Origin: Sphingosinicella xenopeptidilytica
GTDB lineage: Bacteria; Pseudomonadota; Alphaproteobacteria; Sphingomonadales; Sphingomonadaceae
Reading direction: 5' to 3'
Length of the DNA stretch: 64,000 bases
Assembly (NCBI RefSeq): GCF_042676985.1
Contig: NZ_JBHTIK010000005.1
Location: 62,001-126,000 of the forward strand
Shown here piece after piece: positions 1 through 8,470 of this stretch. The notes below the pieces were generated by a model, which worked only from the letters and a program-made list of their open reading frames with translations, was not told the origin of the DNA and did not search any database. The position numbers and the translations under genes were made by a program. The number at the start of each line of letters is the position of its first letter. Position 1 is the stretch's first letter.

Positions 1-37
1 GCGGGCGCGGTGTTTCGCGGGCTTCGTCGTCGATCAT
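1..37 (-). CDS. Start of a mitofilin/COG4223-like protein (partial, cut by window edge)
   Basis: An ATG at 37-35 overlaps the hemD stop (TGA 36-34) in an ATGA junction and opens a frame reading MIDDEARETPRP up to the window edge. In alphaproteobacteria the gene after hemC-hemD is commonly a membrane-anchored mitofilin/COG4223 protein with an acidic start. The assignment rests on position and the overlap, not on the twelve visible residues. Confidence 0.45.
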   Translation of the reverse strand, partial: MIDDEARETPRP

Positions 38-741
38 CCAGTCCTCGTCAGCGGTGCCTTGTCCGCCTGCTTCTCGCACAACAGCCCGGCCGCCGCAAAC
101 AGCGCATCCTCGTCTGGCGAGGCCGCAACTGCACGGGCGGCCCAGCCGTCGCCCGCGGCAGTGGCGGCGTTGCGGCTGATCGCCGAGAGGCGCACCCCCT
201 TGCGGTGCGGGCCGAACGCGGCGGCGAGGGCTTCTCCGCCGCGCGGCGAATAGATGAGCGCGACGTCCGCTGCCTGTGCGGCCGTGCGCTCCGCTTCGGA
301 CCAGCTGTGGAAGTGTGCGCCGTAAACGACGCGGCGTTCGACCTTGAGACCGGCAGGCGGCGCGTAGGTGGCGATTTCGATCCCGGAGAGATGCAGGATG
401 TCGCCGATGCCTGCCGCGGCGATGGCGGCGAGCAGCTCTCCGCCGTCGTGCACTTCCGGCGTGCGGATATCGGTGAAGCCCGCGCCCTGCGCGGCTGCGG
501 CGGTACGCGCGCCGACGCAGAAGCAGGGCAGACCCAGATACGTCGCCATCGCCGGGCCGCCTTCGCGCGCCGCGGCGGCGCTCGTCAGCATGACGGCCTC
601 CGGCATGGCGGCGGGCGGCGACCATTCCTTCGCCTTCACCTCGAACAGCGGGGCGACCACGGGTTCGTGGCCGAGCGCGCGGAGGCGGTCAGCGGTTTCA
701 GCAGCGCCGGGCTGCGGGCGGGTAATCAGAACACGAGTCAT
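34..741 (-). CDS. hemD: Uroporphyrinogen-III synthase
   Basis: It closes and inverts ring D of hydroxymethylbilane to give uroporphyrinogen III, the branch point to heme and siroheme, in the cytoplasm. The 235-residue frame begins MTRVLITRPQPGAAETADRL, the usual HemD start (VLxTRP, the first strand of the first Rossmann-like half), and has the expected two-lobed alpha/beta length. The family is poorly conserved, so position carries weight. Its ATG overlaps the hemC stop (741-738), and it is followed by another ATGA overlap, so hemC, hemD and the next gene are probably translated as a coupled unit. The N-terminus and synteny make the call secure. Confidence 0.9.
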   Translation of the reverse strand: MTRVLITRPQPGAAETADRLRALGHEPVVAPLFEVKAKEWSPPAAMPEAVMLTSAAAAREGGPAMATYLGLPCFCVGARTAAAAQGAGFTDIRTPEVHDGGELLAAIAAAGIGDILHLSGIEIATYAPPAGLKVERRVVYGAHFHSWSEAERTAAQAADVALIYSPRGGEALAAAFGPHRKGVRLSAISRNAATAAGDGWAARAVAASPDEDALFAAAGLLCEKQADKAPLTRTG

Positions 742-1664
742 GCGACAAAGAGACTCCGAAGACCGGGTGATGCCCGGTTCAATATGGTTTTTGCGAGGCT
801 TTCAGCGGCAGCGGCCGCATCGATTTCCGAAAAACGCGTTTCTCCTGCGATGCGTTCCCCCCCATCCGTGCTGAGGATTTCGGCGCGAAGACGGAAGTCT
901 GCGCCGTCCCGCTCGGCAAGCGCGGCGACGGGGCTGTGGCAACTGCCGCCGAGCGCCGCGGCGAAGGCGCGCTCGGCGACGAGGGCTGTCATCGCGTCGG
1001 CGTCGCTCACGGCGGCGAGGTAGGCGAGGACGGTGTCGTCGCCGGCGCGGGCCTCGATCGCGATGATCGCCTGCCCCGGCGCGGGGAGCATCGCTTCGAC
1101 CGGGATGGGCGTGCCGACATCGTGCATCCCGAGCCGCGCGAGCCCGGCGCTGGCGAGCAGCGTCGCGTCGGCTTCGCCGGCATCGATGCGGGCAAGCCGC
1201 GTTGCGACATTGCCGCGGAACGGCACGAGGCCGAGGCCGGGGACACGCGCCAGAAGCTGCGCGGCACGGCGCGGCGAGGTGGTGCCGACACGCATTTCCG
1301 GCTTCAGGGCATCAAGGCCGGAGACGCCGATGATTCGTTCGCGCACGTCGGCGCGGGGCAGCGCGGCGGCGAGCGCGATCGTATCCGGGCGGATGCTCTC
1401 CATGTCTTTCGCGGAGTGGACGGCGAAATCGATGTCGCCGTCGAGGAGTGCGCGGTCCAGCTCCTTGGTCCACAGCGCCTTGCCGCCGATCTCGGCGAGC
1501 GGACGATCCTGCACCTTGTCGCCGGTGGTCTTGATCGGGACGATCTCGACGCTGTCTTCGCTCCAGCCGTGCGCGGCGACGAGCGCGGCGGCGGCGGCGC
1601 GGGCCTGGACGAGCGCGAGCGGCGACCCGCGCGTTCCGAGTTTCAGGGGCTCAGCCTTGTGCAT
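738..1664 (-). CDS. hemC: Porphobilinogen deaminase (hydroxymethylbilane synthase)
   Basis: It polymerises four porphobilinogens into hydroxymethylbilane, directly upstream of HemD in heme synthesis. The 308-residue protein starts with the family pattern LGTRGSPLALVQA. Asp87 in HSAKD matches the catalytic aspartate, and Cys242 in GGSCHSP is the attachment point of the dipyrromethane cofactor. Arginines of the TTSPRR segment (about 129-133) bind the cofactor in known enzymes. It is divergent from tsaD with only 37 bp between the two starts, so their promoters must overlap or sit in the neighbouring coding regions. Length is normal for the family. Confidence 0.97.
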   Translation of the reverse strand: MHKAEPLKLGTRGSPLALVQARAAAAALVAAHGWSEDSVEIVPIKTTGDKVQDRPLAEIGGKALWTKELDRALLDGDIDFAVHSAKDMESIRPDTIALAAALPRADVRERIIGVSGLDALKPEMRVGTTSPRRAAQLLARVPGLGLVPFRGNVATRLARIDAGEADATLLASAGLARLGMHDVGTPIPVEAMLPAPGQAIIAIEARAGDDTVLAYLAAVSDADAMTALVAERAFAAALGGSCHSPVAALAERDGADFRLRAEILSTDGGERIAGETRFSEIDAAAAAESLAKTILNRASPGLRSLFVA

Positions 1665-1701
1665 GGGGGGCGGCGTATCTAGTTACGAGCGCGGAGACAA
1701 T

Positions 1702-2739
1702 ATGATCGTTCCCCACAAAATCGTACTGGGTCTGGAATCGAGCTGCGACGAAACGGCGGCAGCGCTCGTCGATGGAAACCGCAATATTCTCGCCCAGCGC
1801 ATCGCCGGGCAGGAGGAGGCGCACCGCCCCTATGGCGGCGTGGTGCCCGAGATCGCGGCGCGCGCGCATGTCGACCGGCTGGCGCCGCTCGTCGAGGCGG
1901 TGATGGCCGAGGCGGGGATCGGGTTCGACGATCTCGATGCCGTTGCCGCGACGGCGGGGCCGGGGCTGATCGGCGGGGTGATGGTCGGGCTCGTGACCGG
2001 CAAGGCGCTGGCGCTGGCGAGCGGCAAGCCGCTCGTGGCGGTCAATCACCTCGAAGGCCATGCGCTTTCGGCGCGGCTTGCCGATCCGACGCTGGCGTTT
2101 CCCTATCTGCTGCTGCTGACCTCCGGCGGGCATTGCCAGCTGCTCGGCGTGGAGGGCGTCGGACGCTACCGGCGGCTCGCGACGACGATCGACGACGCGG
2201 CGGGCGAGGCGTTCGACAAGGTGGCGAAGATCCTGGGGTTGGGCTTTCCCGGCGGTCCCGCTGTGGAGCGCGCGGCGCGGGAGGGCAATCCGAAGGCGGT
2301 GTCGCTGCCGCGTCCGCTCGTCGGGAGCGGAGATTCCAATTTCTCGTTCGCGGGACTGAAAAGCGCCGTGCTGCGCGCGGCCGGCGGATCGGTGCCCGAT
2401 CTTGCGGCGAGTTTTCAGCAGGCGGTCGTCGACTGCCTTGTCGACCGGACGCGGATCGCACTTGGGCGGATGCCGGAAGCGACGCGGCTCGTCGTGGCGG
2501 GGGGCGTCGCTGCGAACGGTGCGATCCGGGCAGCGCTGCAGCGCCTCGCTGACGAGAACGGCATCGGTTTCACCGCGCCGCCGCTCGCGCTCTGCACGGA
2601 CAATGCGGCGATGATCGCGTGGGCCGGGATCGAACGACTGCGCGCCGGGCATACCGACGCGCTCGACGTGCCGGCGCGCGCGCGCTGGCCGCTCGACCCG
2701 GAAGCGGAGCCGGTGCGCGGGGCAGGAGTGAAGGCATGA
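1702..2739 (+). CDS. tsaD: tRNA N6-adenosine threonylcarbamoyltransferase TsaD
   Basis: It transfers the threonylcarbamoyl group to A37 of ANN-decoding tRNAs, together with TsaB and TsaE. The start ATG at 1702 gives MIVPHKIVLGLESSCDET, the classic Kae1/TsaD beginning, with GGAG five bases upstream. An in-frame extension runs far upstream but is antisense to hemC and was not used. His116 and His120 in HLEGH are the metal ligands, and SGGH follows at about 141-144. Length (345 residues) is typical. The stop overlaps the gpsA start (ATGA), so the two genes form a coupled pair, an arrangement common in this order. Confidence 0.97.
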   Translation: MIVPHKIVLGLESSCDETAAALVDGNRNILAQRIAGQEEAHRPYGGVVPEIAARAHVDRLAPLVEAVMAEAGIGFDDLDAVAATAGPGLIGGVMVGLVTGKALALASGKPLVAVNHLEGHALSARLADPTLAFPYLLLLTSGGHCQLLGVEGVGRYRRLATTIDDAAGEAFDKVAKILGLGFPGGPAVERAAREGNPKAVSLPRPLVGSGDSNFSFAGLKSAVLRAAGGSVPDLAASFQQAVVDCLVDRTRIALGRMPEATRLVVAGGVAANGAIRAALQRLADENGIGFTAPPLALCTDNAAMIAWAGIERLRAGHTDALDVPARARWPLDPEAEPVRGAGVKA

Positions 2740-3713
2740 AGGTTGGCGTGATCGGTGGCGGCGCGTGGGGCACGGCGCTTGCCGAGGTTGCCGCAGGAAG
2801 CGGCGACGTGGTGCTGTGGGCGCGCGAGCCCGAGGTGGTCGCGGATATCAACGGCGCGCGCGAGAACCGTCTGTTCCTGCCCGGTGTGCGGCTTTCCGAA
2901 GCGATTGTCGCGACGGGCGATCTTGGCGCGCTGGGCGATTGCGGCGTGCTGCTCGTGGTGGCGCCCGCGCAGCATGTGCGGAGCGTGCTTGCCGGGGTGC
3001 CGAACCGGGATACGCCGATCGTGCTGTGCGCCAAGGGCATCGAGGCGACGACGCGCAGGCTTGTCGGCGAAGTTGCCGCCGAGGTGCTACCGGAGGCGCC
3101 GCTTGCCGTGCTTTCCGGACCCACGTTCGCGCGCGAGGTGGCGTTGGGGCTGCCGACCGCGATCACTTTCGCGTGCGCCGACCGCGCGCTCGCCGAGCGG
3201 CTGATCGCGCGCATCGCGGCGCCGCGCTTCCGCCCTTACTGGACGGATGACGTGATTGGCGCGGAGGTGGGCGGCGCGATCAAGAACGTGCTGGCGATCG
3301 CGTGCGGTGTCGTTGTGGGACGGAAGCTTGGCGAGAATGCGCGCGCGGCGCTGATCAGCCGGGGGTTTGCCGAGATGCTTCGCTTCGGCATCGCCAAGGG
3401 CGCGCGCTCCGAAACGATGCGCGGGCTTTCGGGGCTCGGCGACCTGGTGCTCACCTGCTCCTCGACGCAGTCGCGCAACTTCTCGCTCGGGCACGGGCTC
3501 GGCGAGGGCAAGAGTGCGGGGGAACTGCTCAGCGACCGGCTGACGGTGGCCGAAGGGGCGTTCACGGCGCCGGTGCTGCAGGCGGCGGCGGACGAGCTTG
3601 GCGTCGACATGCCGATCACGCGCGCGGTGTGCAGCCTGCTCGACGGCAGCGCATCGGTGGACACGGTGATCGCCGAACTGCTCTCCCGCCCGCTGCGCAG
3701 CGAGGACATTTGA
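2736..3713 (+). CDS. gpsA: Glycerol-3-phosphate dehydrogenase [NAD(P)+]
   Basis: It reduces dihydroxyacetone phosphate to sn-glycerol 3-phosphate for phospholipid synthesis. The protein opens with the Rossmann motif VIGGGAWGTALA and carries SGPTFAREVA, the catalytic-lysine segment EVGGAIKNVLAI and the C-terminal substrate-binding motif GLSGLGDLVLTCSS. The 325-residue length is normal. The start at 2736 was chosen because it overlaps the tsaD stop by four bases and begins exactly where homology should. No terminator is evident in the AT-richer DNA that follows. Confidence 0.97.
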   Translation: MKVGVIGGGAWGTALAEVAAGSGDVVLWAREPEVVADINGARENRLFLPGVRLSEAIVATGDLGALGDCGVLLVVAPAQHVRSVLAGVPNRDTPIVLCAKGIEATTRRLVGEVAAEVLPEAPLAVLSGPTFAREVALGLPTAITFACADRALAERLIARIAAPRFRPYWTDDVIGAEVGGAIKNVLAIACGVVVGRKLGENARAALISRGFAEMLRFGIAKGARSETMRGLSGLGDLVLTCSSTQSRNFSLGHGLGEGKSAGELLSDRLTVAEGAFTAPVLQAAADELGVDMPITRAVCSLLDGSASVDTVIAELLSRPLRSEDI

Positions 3714-3802
3714 GTCGGCGCCTGTCGGCAAATTTTACATCCGAACAACAAGATTTCCTGAACGGAATATTAACCATATGATATTGCAGGAGTCCGCCAA
3801 GG

Positions 3803-3818
3803 TGGCGCGGCTCTTGCT
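3803..3818 (+). promoter_or_regulatory. Sigma-54 (-24/-12) type promoter for the PEP-CTERM protease
   Basis: The sequence TGGCGCGGCTCTTGCT matches the RpoN consensus TGGCACG-N4-TTGCW at all but one position. The invariant GG (3804-3805) and GC (3816-3817) are separated by exactly ten bases. Transcription would start near 3829, leaving an untranslated leader of about 80 bases before the ATG at 3909. Work on other PEP-CTERM bacteria links expression of such genes to RpoN with the PrsK/PrsR two-component pair, so the match is meaningful here. No enhancer site was identified. Confidence 0.7.
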
Positions 3819-3908
3819 TGGGCTTGCCCCATCTGCGTGACCGCCACGCGGCACGCCGTGCGTACCCCTGCTGGGAGGGGTTTGCGTCTCTGGTATCAGG
3901 GTGGGAAA

Positions 3909-5078
3909 ATGCAAAAATCCATTCTCGTCGGAGCCTCTGCAATTGCGCTGGGGCTGGTTGCTTCGTCGTCTGCGCTCGCGGGCGGCATCACCAAGATTTC
4001 GATGGCGGACAACAAGGCGTTGGTTCAGCCGAAGCTGGTGGTTTCAAGCGCCAGTCAGGTCAACGACCCCCAGTTCAAGGTGGGTGCAAGTGCCTTTTCA
4101 GGCGTCGGCGGGCTCATCATCAACACGGATTCGCTTGATGCGGCAGGCTTCATCAGCCTGTGCACCGGCACGTTCATCGCCGCGGATGTCGTCGTCACGG
4201 CGGCGCACTGTCTCGATGATCCCGATGTCAACCGCATCCGCTTCCGCACCGGCGCGGGCAACGGTCTTGCGGGGACGACATTCGATGCCGAATACGAAGC
4301 CTTCAGCTACTGGGTGCACCCGAGCTTCGACTTCCCGAACCACGACCTTGCGTTCATCAAGCTGAAGAAATCCGCGTCGAACGGCGAGGAAGTCTACGGT
4401 GTCTACACCGGCACCGACGAGCTCGGCGAGATCCACACCAAGGTCGGCTTCGGCACGACGGGCGAAGGCACTGCGGGCACGCGCGGCATCACGCCTGCGG
4501 CCGACGACTTCGACAAGCGCGCGGGCAACAACATCTACGAAGCGCTCGGCAGCGACATCTTCTCCGATGTCGGCGACGGGGTGCTGTTGTTCGATTTCGA
4601 CAGTGGCCTCGACGAGAATGATGTGTTCGGTTCGGTGGACCGTTGGTTCTGCGGGGGCCTTGAGCTCTGCTTCGCGCATGATACCGGCGTCGTGATCGAC
4701 GGTGTGCGCACGGAAGCGAACAGCTCTCCGGGTGATTCGGGTGGTCCCACTTTCATCGAGGGACTGATCGCCGGCATCACCTCGTTCGGCATCACCGGCG
4801 GCGTGTTTGATGACGGCTGCGGCCCGGGCTTCCTCGATCCGGATTCGAATGCGCCGGGCGTCGACGCGGTGGCCACGGAGCTTTCGAGCGCCTGCACCAA
4901 CTCGAGCTTCGGCGAGATGTCGGGCGACACGCGCGTCTCCGCCTATCTCGACGAGATCTACGCGATGCTGCGGGGCGACCTGCGCATGATCTTCCTGCCC
5001 GAGCCGGGCATGATCGGTCTGTTCGGTCTTGGTGTCGTGGGTGCGCTCGCTGCGCGCCGTCGCCGCAAGACCGCATAA
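3909..5078 (+). CDS. Secreted trypsin-like serine protease with PEP-CTERM sorting tail
   Basis: It is predicted to be an exported S1-family protease, processed by an exosortase. Residues 1-25 form a signal peptide (MQKSILVGASAIALGLVASS, ending ALAGG). The triad is visible as His100 in TAAHC, Asp146 in NHDLAFIKL and Ser277 in GDSGGP. The C-terminus has the PEP-CTERM layout: Pro-Glu-Pro at 364-366, a hydrophobic stretch to about 381, and a basic ARRRRKTA end. The ATG at 3909 was preferred because it begins the signal peptide and has AGGGTGGG upstream. A sigma-54-like promoter lies about 80 bases before it. It stands alone; no exosortase gene is in view. Its natural substrate is unknown. Confidence 0.92.
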   Translation: MQKSILVGASAIALGLVASSSALAGGITKISMADNKALVQPKLVVSSASQVNDPQFKVGASAFSGVGGLIINTDSLDAAGFISLCTGTFIAADVVVTAAHCLDDPDVNRIRFRTGAGNGLAGTTFDAEYEAFSYWVHPSFDFPNHDLAFIKLKKSASNGEEVYGVYTGTDELGEIHTKVGFGTTGEGTAGTRGITPAADDFDKRAGNNIYEALGSDIFSDVGDGVLLFDFDSGLDENDVFGSVDRWFCGGLELCFAHDTGVVIDGVRTEANSSPGDSGGPTFIEGLIAGITSFGITGGVFDDGCGPGFLDPDSNAPGVDAVATELSSACTNSSFGEMSGDTRVSAYLDEIYAMLRGDLRMIFLPEPGMIGLFGLGVVGALAARRRRKTA

Positions 5079-5086
5079 CTTCCCCC

Positions 5087-5117
5087 AAACGCCGCAGCCC
5101 CCCGGCCCGCGGCGTTT
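5087..5117 (+). terminator. Hairpin after the PEP-CTERM protease gene
   Basis: A nine-base perfect inverted repeat (AAACGCCGC / GCGGCGTTT) with a 13-base C-rich loop begins eight bases after the protease stop. Only three T residues follow, so it may be a weak terminator or an mRNA 3'-end stabiliser. Confidence 0.6.
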
Positions 5118-5119
5118 CT

Positions 5120-5158
5120 AAAAAGGCATCGCCGTCAGAAATCGACGGCGATGCCTTT
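5120..5158 (-). terminator. Terminator built into the end of the SDHAF4-like gene
   Basis: Arms of 15 bases (5122-5136 and 5144-5158, AAAGGCATCGCCGTC and its complement) pair perfectly around a seven-base loop, and on the minus strand the stem is followed by TTTTT. The ascending arm encodes the last codons (KGIAVD) and the TGA lies in the loop and first base pairs, so coding and termination share the same bases. Confidence 0.8.
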
Positions 5159-5278
5159 CCTTTCCCAGTCACCGTAGCGCACGGGGTCGGGGCCGGCGGG
5201 GCCGCCTTCTTCCTTCACCTTCGGCGCCTCATCGGGCTTCGCGTGCTTTGCGGATTTCGCGGGTTTCTTCTCTTCCAT
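5135..5278 (-). CDS. Small SDHAF4/DUF1674-family protein
   Basis: This 47-residue protein is too short for ordinary gene-length cut-offs. It ends in GPDPVRYGDWERKGIAVDF, which matches the conserved C-terminal signature of DUF1674, the bacterial relatives of the mitochondrial succinate dehydrogenase assembly factor SDHAF4. In mitochondria that factor binds flavinated SdhA before complex II assembly; the same job here is inference. The N-terminal half is a lysine-rich, probably disordered tail (EEKKPAKSAKHAK). It sits between the protease and the SDR, is transcribed opposite to both, and uses its own 3' end as a terminator stem. No sdh genes are nearby. Confidence 0.85.
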   Translation of the reverse strand: MEEKKPAKSAKHAKPDEAPKVKEEGGPAGPDPVRYGDWERKGIAVDF

Positions 5279-5360
5279 CGGGCTCTTCCACCATATTCAT
5301 AGCTGTGCGCCTTGCGCGGGACGCGGCACCATGCAGGCGAGATAGGGGGAGGCGGACGAC

Positions 5361-6185
5361 ATGAAAAGCCTTGAAGGTCGGGCCATTGCCGTAACGGGCG
5401 CCGGAAGCGGCATCGGGCGGGCGCTCGCGATCGGCCTTGCCAAGCGCGGCGCGAAGCTGGCGCTTTCCGACAAGGATGCGGACGGGCTCGCCGAGACCGC
5501 ACGGATGCTCGGCAACTATCCGCATACGAGCGCGGCGTTCGATGTGACCGACGAGGCGGCGCTGAAAGGCTGGATCGACGCCGCCGCAGCGGAATTCGGC
5601 GGGCTCGACGGTATCATCAACAACGCCGGGCTTTCGGTGGTGGCGCCGTTCGCCGACACGCCGAAGGCGGATTTCGACCGGGTGATGGCAGTGAATTTCA
5701 ATGCGGTCGTGAACGGCTGCCGCCACGCGATCCCGCACCTCCGCAAGTCCTCCGATGCGTGGCTTGTGAACATCTCGTCGGTGTTCGGCATGATGGGCTA
5801 TCCGACGCAGTCCGCCTACAACGCTTCCAAATACGCGGTGCGCGGGCTCACCGAGGCGCTGTATCTGGAGCTGGGGCAAACCGATCCGCACATCAACGTG
5901 ATCCGCGTGCATCCCGGCGGCATCAAGACCAACGTTGCGCGCAACGCCAAGTTCATCAAGGGCATGGACGGGCGGACGAATGCGCTCGATTCCGGCGACG
6001 AGTTTGAAAAGTCGGCGCGAACGACGCCCGCCGAGGCCGCAGAAACGATCATCCGCGGTATGGAGCGCCGCCAGCATCGCGTGCTGATCGGCGGCGACGC
6101 GCGCTTCATCGACATCATGACGCGGCTGTTCCCGGTGAGCTATTTCAAGCGCATCGGCAGTTTCCTCGGCAGCGGAAACTCTTGA
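5361..6185 (+). CDS. Short-chain dehydrogenase/reductase (SDR)
   Basis: It is an NAD(P)-dependent oxidoreductase of the classical SDR family with unknown substrate. The sequence shows the cofactor motif TGAGSGIG (12-19), NNAG (87-90), catalytic Ser140 in NISS, and Tyr153 with Lys157 in YNASK. Length is 274 residues, including a C-terminal extension ending in a hydrophobic RLFPVSYFKRIGSF segment. AGGCGGACGAC precedes the ATG. It is followed after 58 bases by htpX on the same strand. Acidic residues after the glycine motif (LSDKDADG) suggest NAD rather than NADP, which is inference. Confidence 0.9.
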   Translation: MKSLEGRAIAVTGAGSGIGRALAIGLAKRGAKLALSDKDADGLAETARMLGNYPHTSAAFDVTDEAALKGWIDAAAAEFGGLDGIINNAGLSVVAPFADTPKADFDRVMAVNFNAVVNGCRHAIPHLRKSSDAWLVNISSVFGMMGYPTQSAYNASKYAVRGLTEALYLELGQTDPHINVIRVHPGGIKTNVARNAKFIKGMDGRTNALDSGDEFEKSARTTPAEAAETIIRGMERRQHRVLIGGDARFIDIMTRLFPVSYFKRIGSFLGSGNS

Positions 6186-6243
6186 AGCGAGGCGAGCGCA
6201 TCCCGATAATATGAGGCGAGGACCGAAGGAGCCTCGCGCGATT

Positions 6244-7158
6244 ATGGGTCAGATGAAGACGGTGATGCTGCTAGCGGCGCTGACGGCGCTGTTCATGGGG
6301 CTGGGCTACATGCTCGGCGGCAGCGGCGGTGCGCTGATCGCGCTTCTGATTTCCGGCGGCATGAACCTGTTCGCGATCTGGAACGCGGACAAGATGGTGC
6401 TGCGGATGCACAACGCGCGCGAGGTGGATGCGCGGAGCGCGCCGGAGTTCGTCGGTCTCGTGAAAAGCCTCGCGCAGCGCGCGGGTCTGCCGATGCCGAA
6501 GGTGTTCATCATTGATACCGACGCGCCGAACGCTTTCGCGACGGGGCGCAATCCGGAAAATGCCGCCGTTGCCGCAACGACCGGCCTGCTGCGCATTCTC
6601 GACCGCGACGAGATCGAGGCGGTGATGGCGCATGAACTCGGCCACGTGAAGAACCGCGACACGCTGCTGATGACGGTGACGGCGACGCTGGCGGGTGCGA
6701 TCTCGATGCTCGGTAATTTCGCGCTGTTCGCGGGCGGCAACAACCGCAATCCGCTCGCGATCATCGCGGCGGTGATCGTGGCGCCGCTCGCCGCGATGCT
6801 GGTGCAGATGGCGATCAGCCGCACGCGCGAATATAGCGCGGATCGGGCGGGTGCGGAGATCAGCGGCAAGCCGATGAAGCTTGCGTCGGCGCTGCAGAAA
6901 CTCGCGGCGGGTGCCGCGCGCATTCCCAATCCCTATGCGCAGAAGAACCCGGCGGCCGCCCAGCTCTACATCGTCGAGCCGCTGATCGGCGGCGGCATGG
7001 ACAATCTCTTTTCGACGCACCCGAACCCTGAAAACCGTGTCGCGGCGCTCGGCCGCATCGCGCAGGAAATGGGGCAGGGCGCGCGGCCGCAGAGCATCCG
7101 CGAGGCTGCCGAGCGTGGCCGGGTGAGCGCGCTCGATCCGCTCAAGCGCCGCCGCTGA
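6244..7158 (+). CDS. htpX: Membrane zinc metalloprotease HtpX
   Basis: It is an M48 endopeptidase of the inner membrane that helps clear misfolded membrane proteins. Two hydrophobic segments lie near residues 6-25 and 28-46, the zinc motif HELGH is at 130-134, and two further hydrophobic segments follow (about 145-165 and 175-195). The third ligand is probably the glutamate in SADRAGAE. The start at 6244 (MGQMKTVML) follows AAGGAG with about 12 bases between; an upstream ATG at 6211 would add a charged leader unusual for the family. It is followed by rsmB after two bases. Confidence 0.95.
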   Translation: MGQMKTVMLLAALTALFMGLGYMLGGSGGALIALLISGGMNLFAIWNADKMVLRMHNAREVDARSAPEFVGLVKSLAQRAGLPMPKVFIIDTDAPNAFATGRNPENAAVAATTGLLRILDRDEIEAVMAHELGHVKNRDTLLMTVTATLAGAISMLGNFALFAGGNNRNPLAIIAAVIVAPLAAMLVQMAISRTREYSADRAGAEISGKPMKLASALQKLAAGAARIPNPYAQKNPAAAQLYIVEPLIGGGMDNLFSTHPNPENRVAALGRIAQEMGQGARPQSIREAAERGRVSALDPLKRRR

Positions 7159-7160
7159 GC

Positions 7161-8426
7161 GTGGAGCAGATTTCCGGCGTACCCGCGCGCGCGGCGGCGC
7201 TTGCGCTCTTGCAGGCGGTGCTGTGGCGCGGCGAGCCGCTCGACCGTTCGATCGAGCGCGCCTTTCGCAAGCTGGATGCGCCTGCCGATCGCGGCCTTGC
7301 GCGCGCGATCGTTTCGGGCGTGCTCAGGCACCTCCCCGATCTCGATGCGCTGATCGACGGCGCGACGCGCAAGCCGCTGCCCGACGATGCCCGCGCGCGC
7401 ATGGTGCTGCGCATGGCGCTCGTCCAGACGATTCTCCTTGAAACGCCGCCGCACGCGGTGATCGCGACGGCGCTGCCGCTGCTTGAAGGCGGGCCGCGCA
7501 GGCTTGCGCACGGGGTGCTTTCGACGCTGCTGAAGCAGGGCGCCGCGTTGCCGTCTCCGCCGAGCCTGCCCGACATGTGGACAGTGCGCTGGGGGGCGTC
7601 GTGGGGCGAGGATGTGATCGCGGCTGCTGCCGTCGGGCTTGGCGCGGAGCCGCCGCTCGACCTGACGCTTCGCAATGCGGGTGAGACGGCGATGTGGGTG
7701 GAAGCGCTCGGCGGCACGTCGCTGATGTCCGGCCACGTCCGGCTTGCGCGGCATGGGCGCATCGAGGAGCTGCCCGGCTTCGAAGAGGGCGCGTGGTGGG
7801 TGCAGGATCTCGCAGCATCGCTGCCCGCGCGGCTGCTGGACGCGAAGGCGGGAGAGATGATCGCCGACCTTTGTGCCGCGCCGGGCGGCAAGACTCTGCA
7901 GCTTGCCGCAGCGGGCGCGCAGGTGACGGCGCTCGACATTTCCGAAAATCGCATCGCGCGGGTGCGGGAGAATCTGGAACGCACGGGGCTTTCGGCGGAG
8001 GTGGTCGCGGGCGACGCGCTGAAGTGGAAACCGGCCGCGCCGCTCGATGCGGTGCTGCTCGATGCGCCCTGTTCGGGCACCGGCATCTTCCGGCGCCACC
8101 CCGACGTTCTGCACCTGAAATCGGCGCGGCAGATCGGCGAACTCGTGCGGATGCAGGCGGCGCTGATGGACCATGCGTTCGACATGCTGAAGCCCGGCGG
8201 GCGGATGCTCTACTGCGTCTGTTCGCTGGAACGCGACGAAGGCGAGTCGCAGGTTCAGGGATTCCTCTCGCGGACGCCGTGGGCGCGTGCGCTTCCGGTG
8301 GATGTGGATAGGCTCCCAGCCGGAATCACGCCGAATTCGGAGGGTTTCGTGCGCACGTTGCCCGGCCAGCTTGCGGCGGACGGGGGCCTCGACGGGTTTT
8401 TCATGGCGCGCATCGCGAGGGTTTGA
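7161..8426 (+). CDS. rsmB: 16S rRNA m5C methyltransferase (RsmB/NOL1-NOP2-Sun family)
   Basis: It methylates a cytosine of 16S rRNA (C967 in E. coli) with S-adenosylmethionine. The N-terminal 130 residues resemble the NusB-like RNA-binding domain (AAALALLQAVLWRGEPLDRSI). The methyltransferase domain carries DLCAAPGGKT, DAPCSGTG and the catalytic-cysteine motif YCVCSLERDEGE. The start is GTG at 7161, two bases after the htpX stop. Size (421 residues) fits RsmB. Relatives in the same family modify other cytosines, so the exact position is inferred from domain order and from the neighbouring rpe gene, a common arrangement. Confidence 0.9.
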   Translation: MEQISGVPARAAALALLQAVLWRGEPLDRSIERAFRKLDAPADRGLARAIVSGVLRHLPDLDALIDGATRKPLPDDARARMVLRMALVQTILLETPPHAVIATALPLLEGGPRRLAHGVLSTLLKQGAALPSPPSLPDMWTVRWGASWGEDVIAAAAVGLGAEPPLDLTLRNAGETAMWVEALGGTSLMSGHVRLARHGRIEELPGFEEGAWWVQDLAASLPARLLDAKAGEMIADLCAAPGGKTLQLAAAGAQVTALDISENRIARVRENLERTGLSAEVVAGDALKWKPAAPLDAVLLDAPCSGTGIFRRHPDVLHLKSARQIGELVRMQAALMDHAFDMLKPGGRMLYCVCSLERDEGESQVQGFLSRTPWARALPVDVDRLPAGITPNSEGFVRTLPGQLAADGGLDGFFMARIARV

Positions 8427-8470
8427 GCCGCGAATTTGACCTCCCGGCTTGGGATGTTAAAGCCGGTCAC

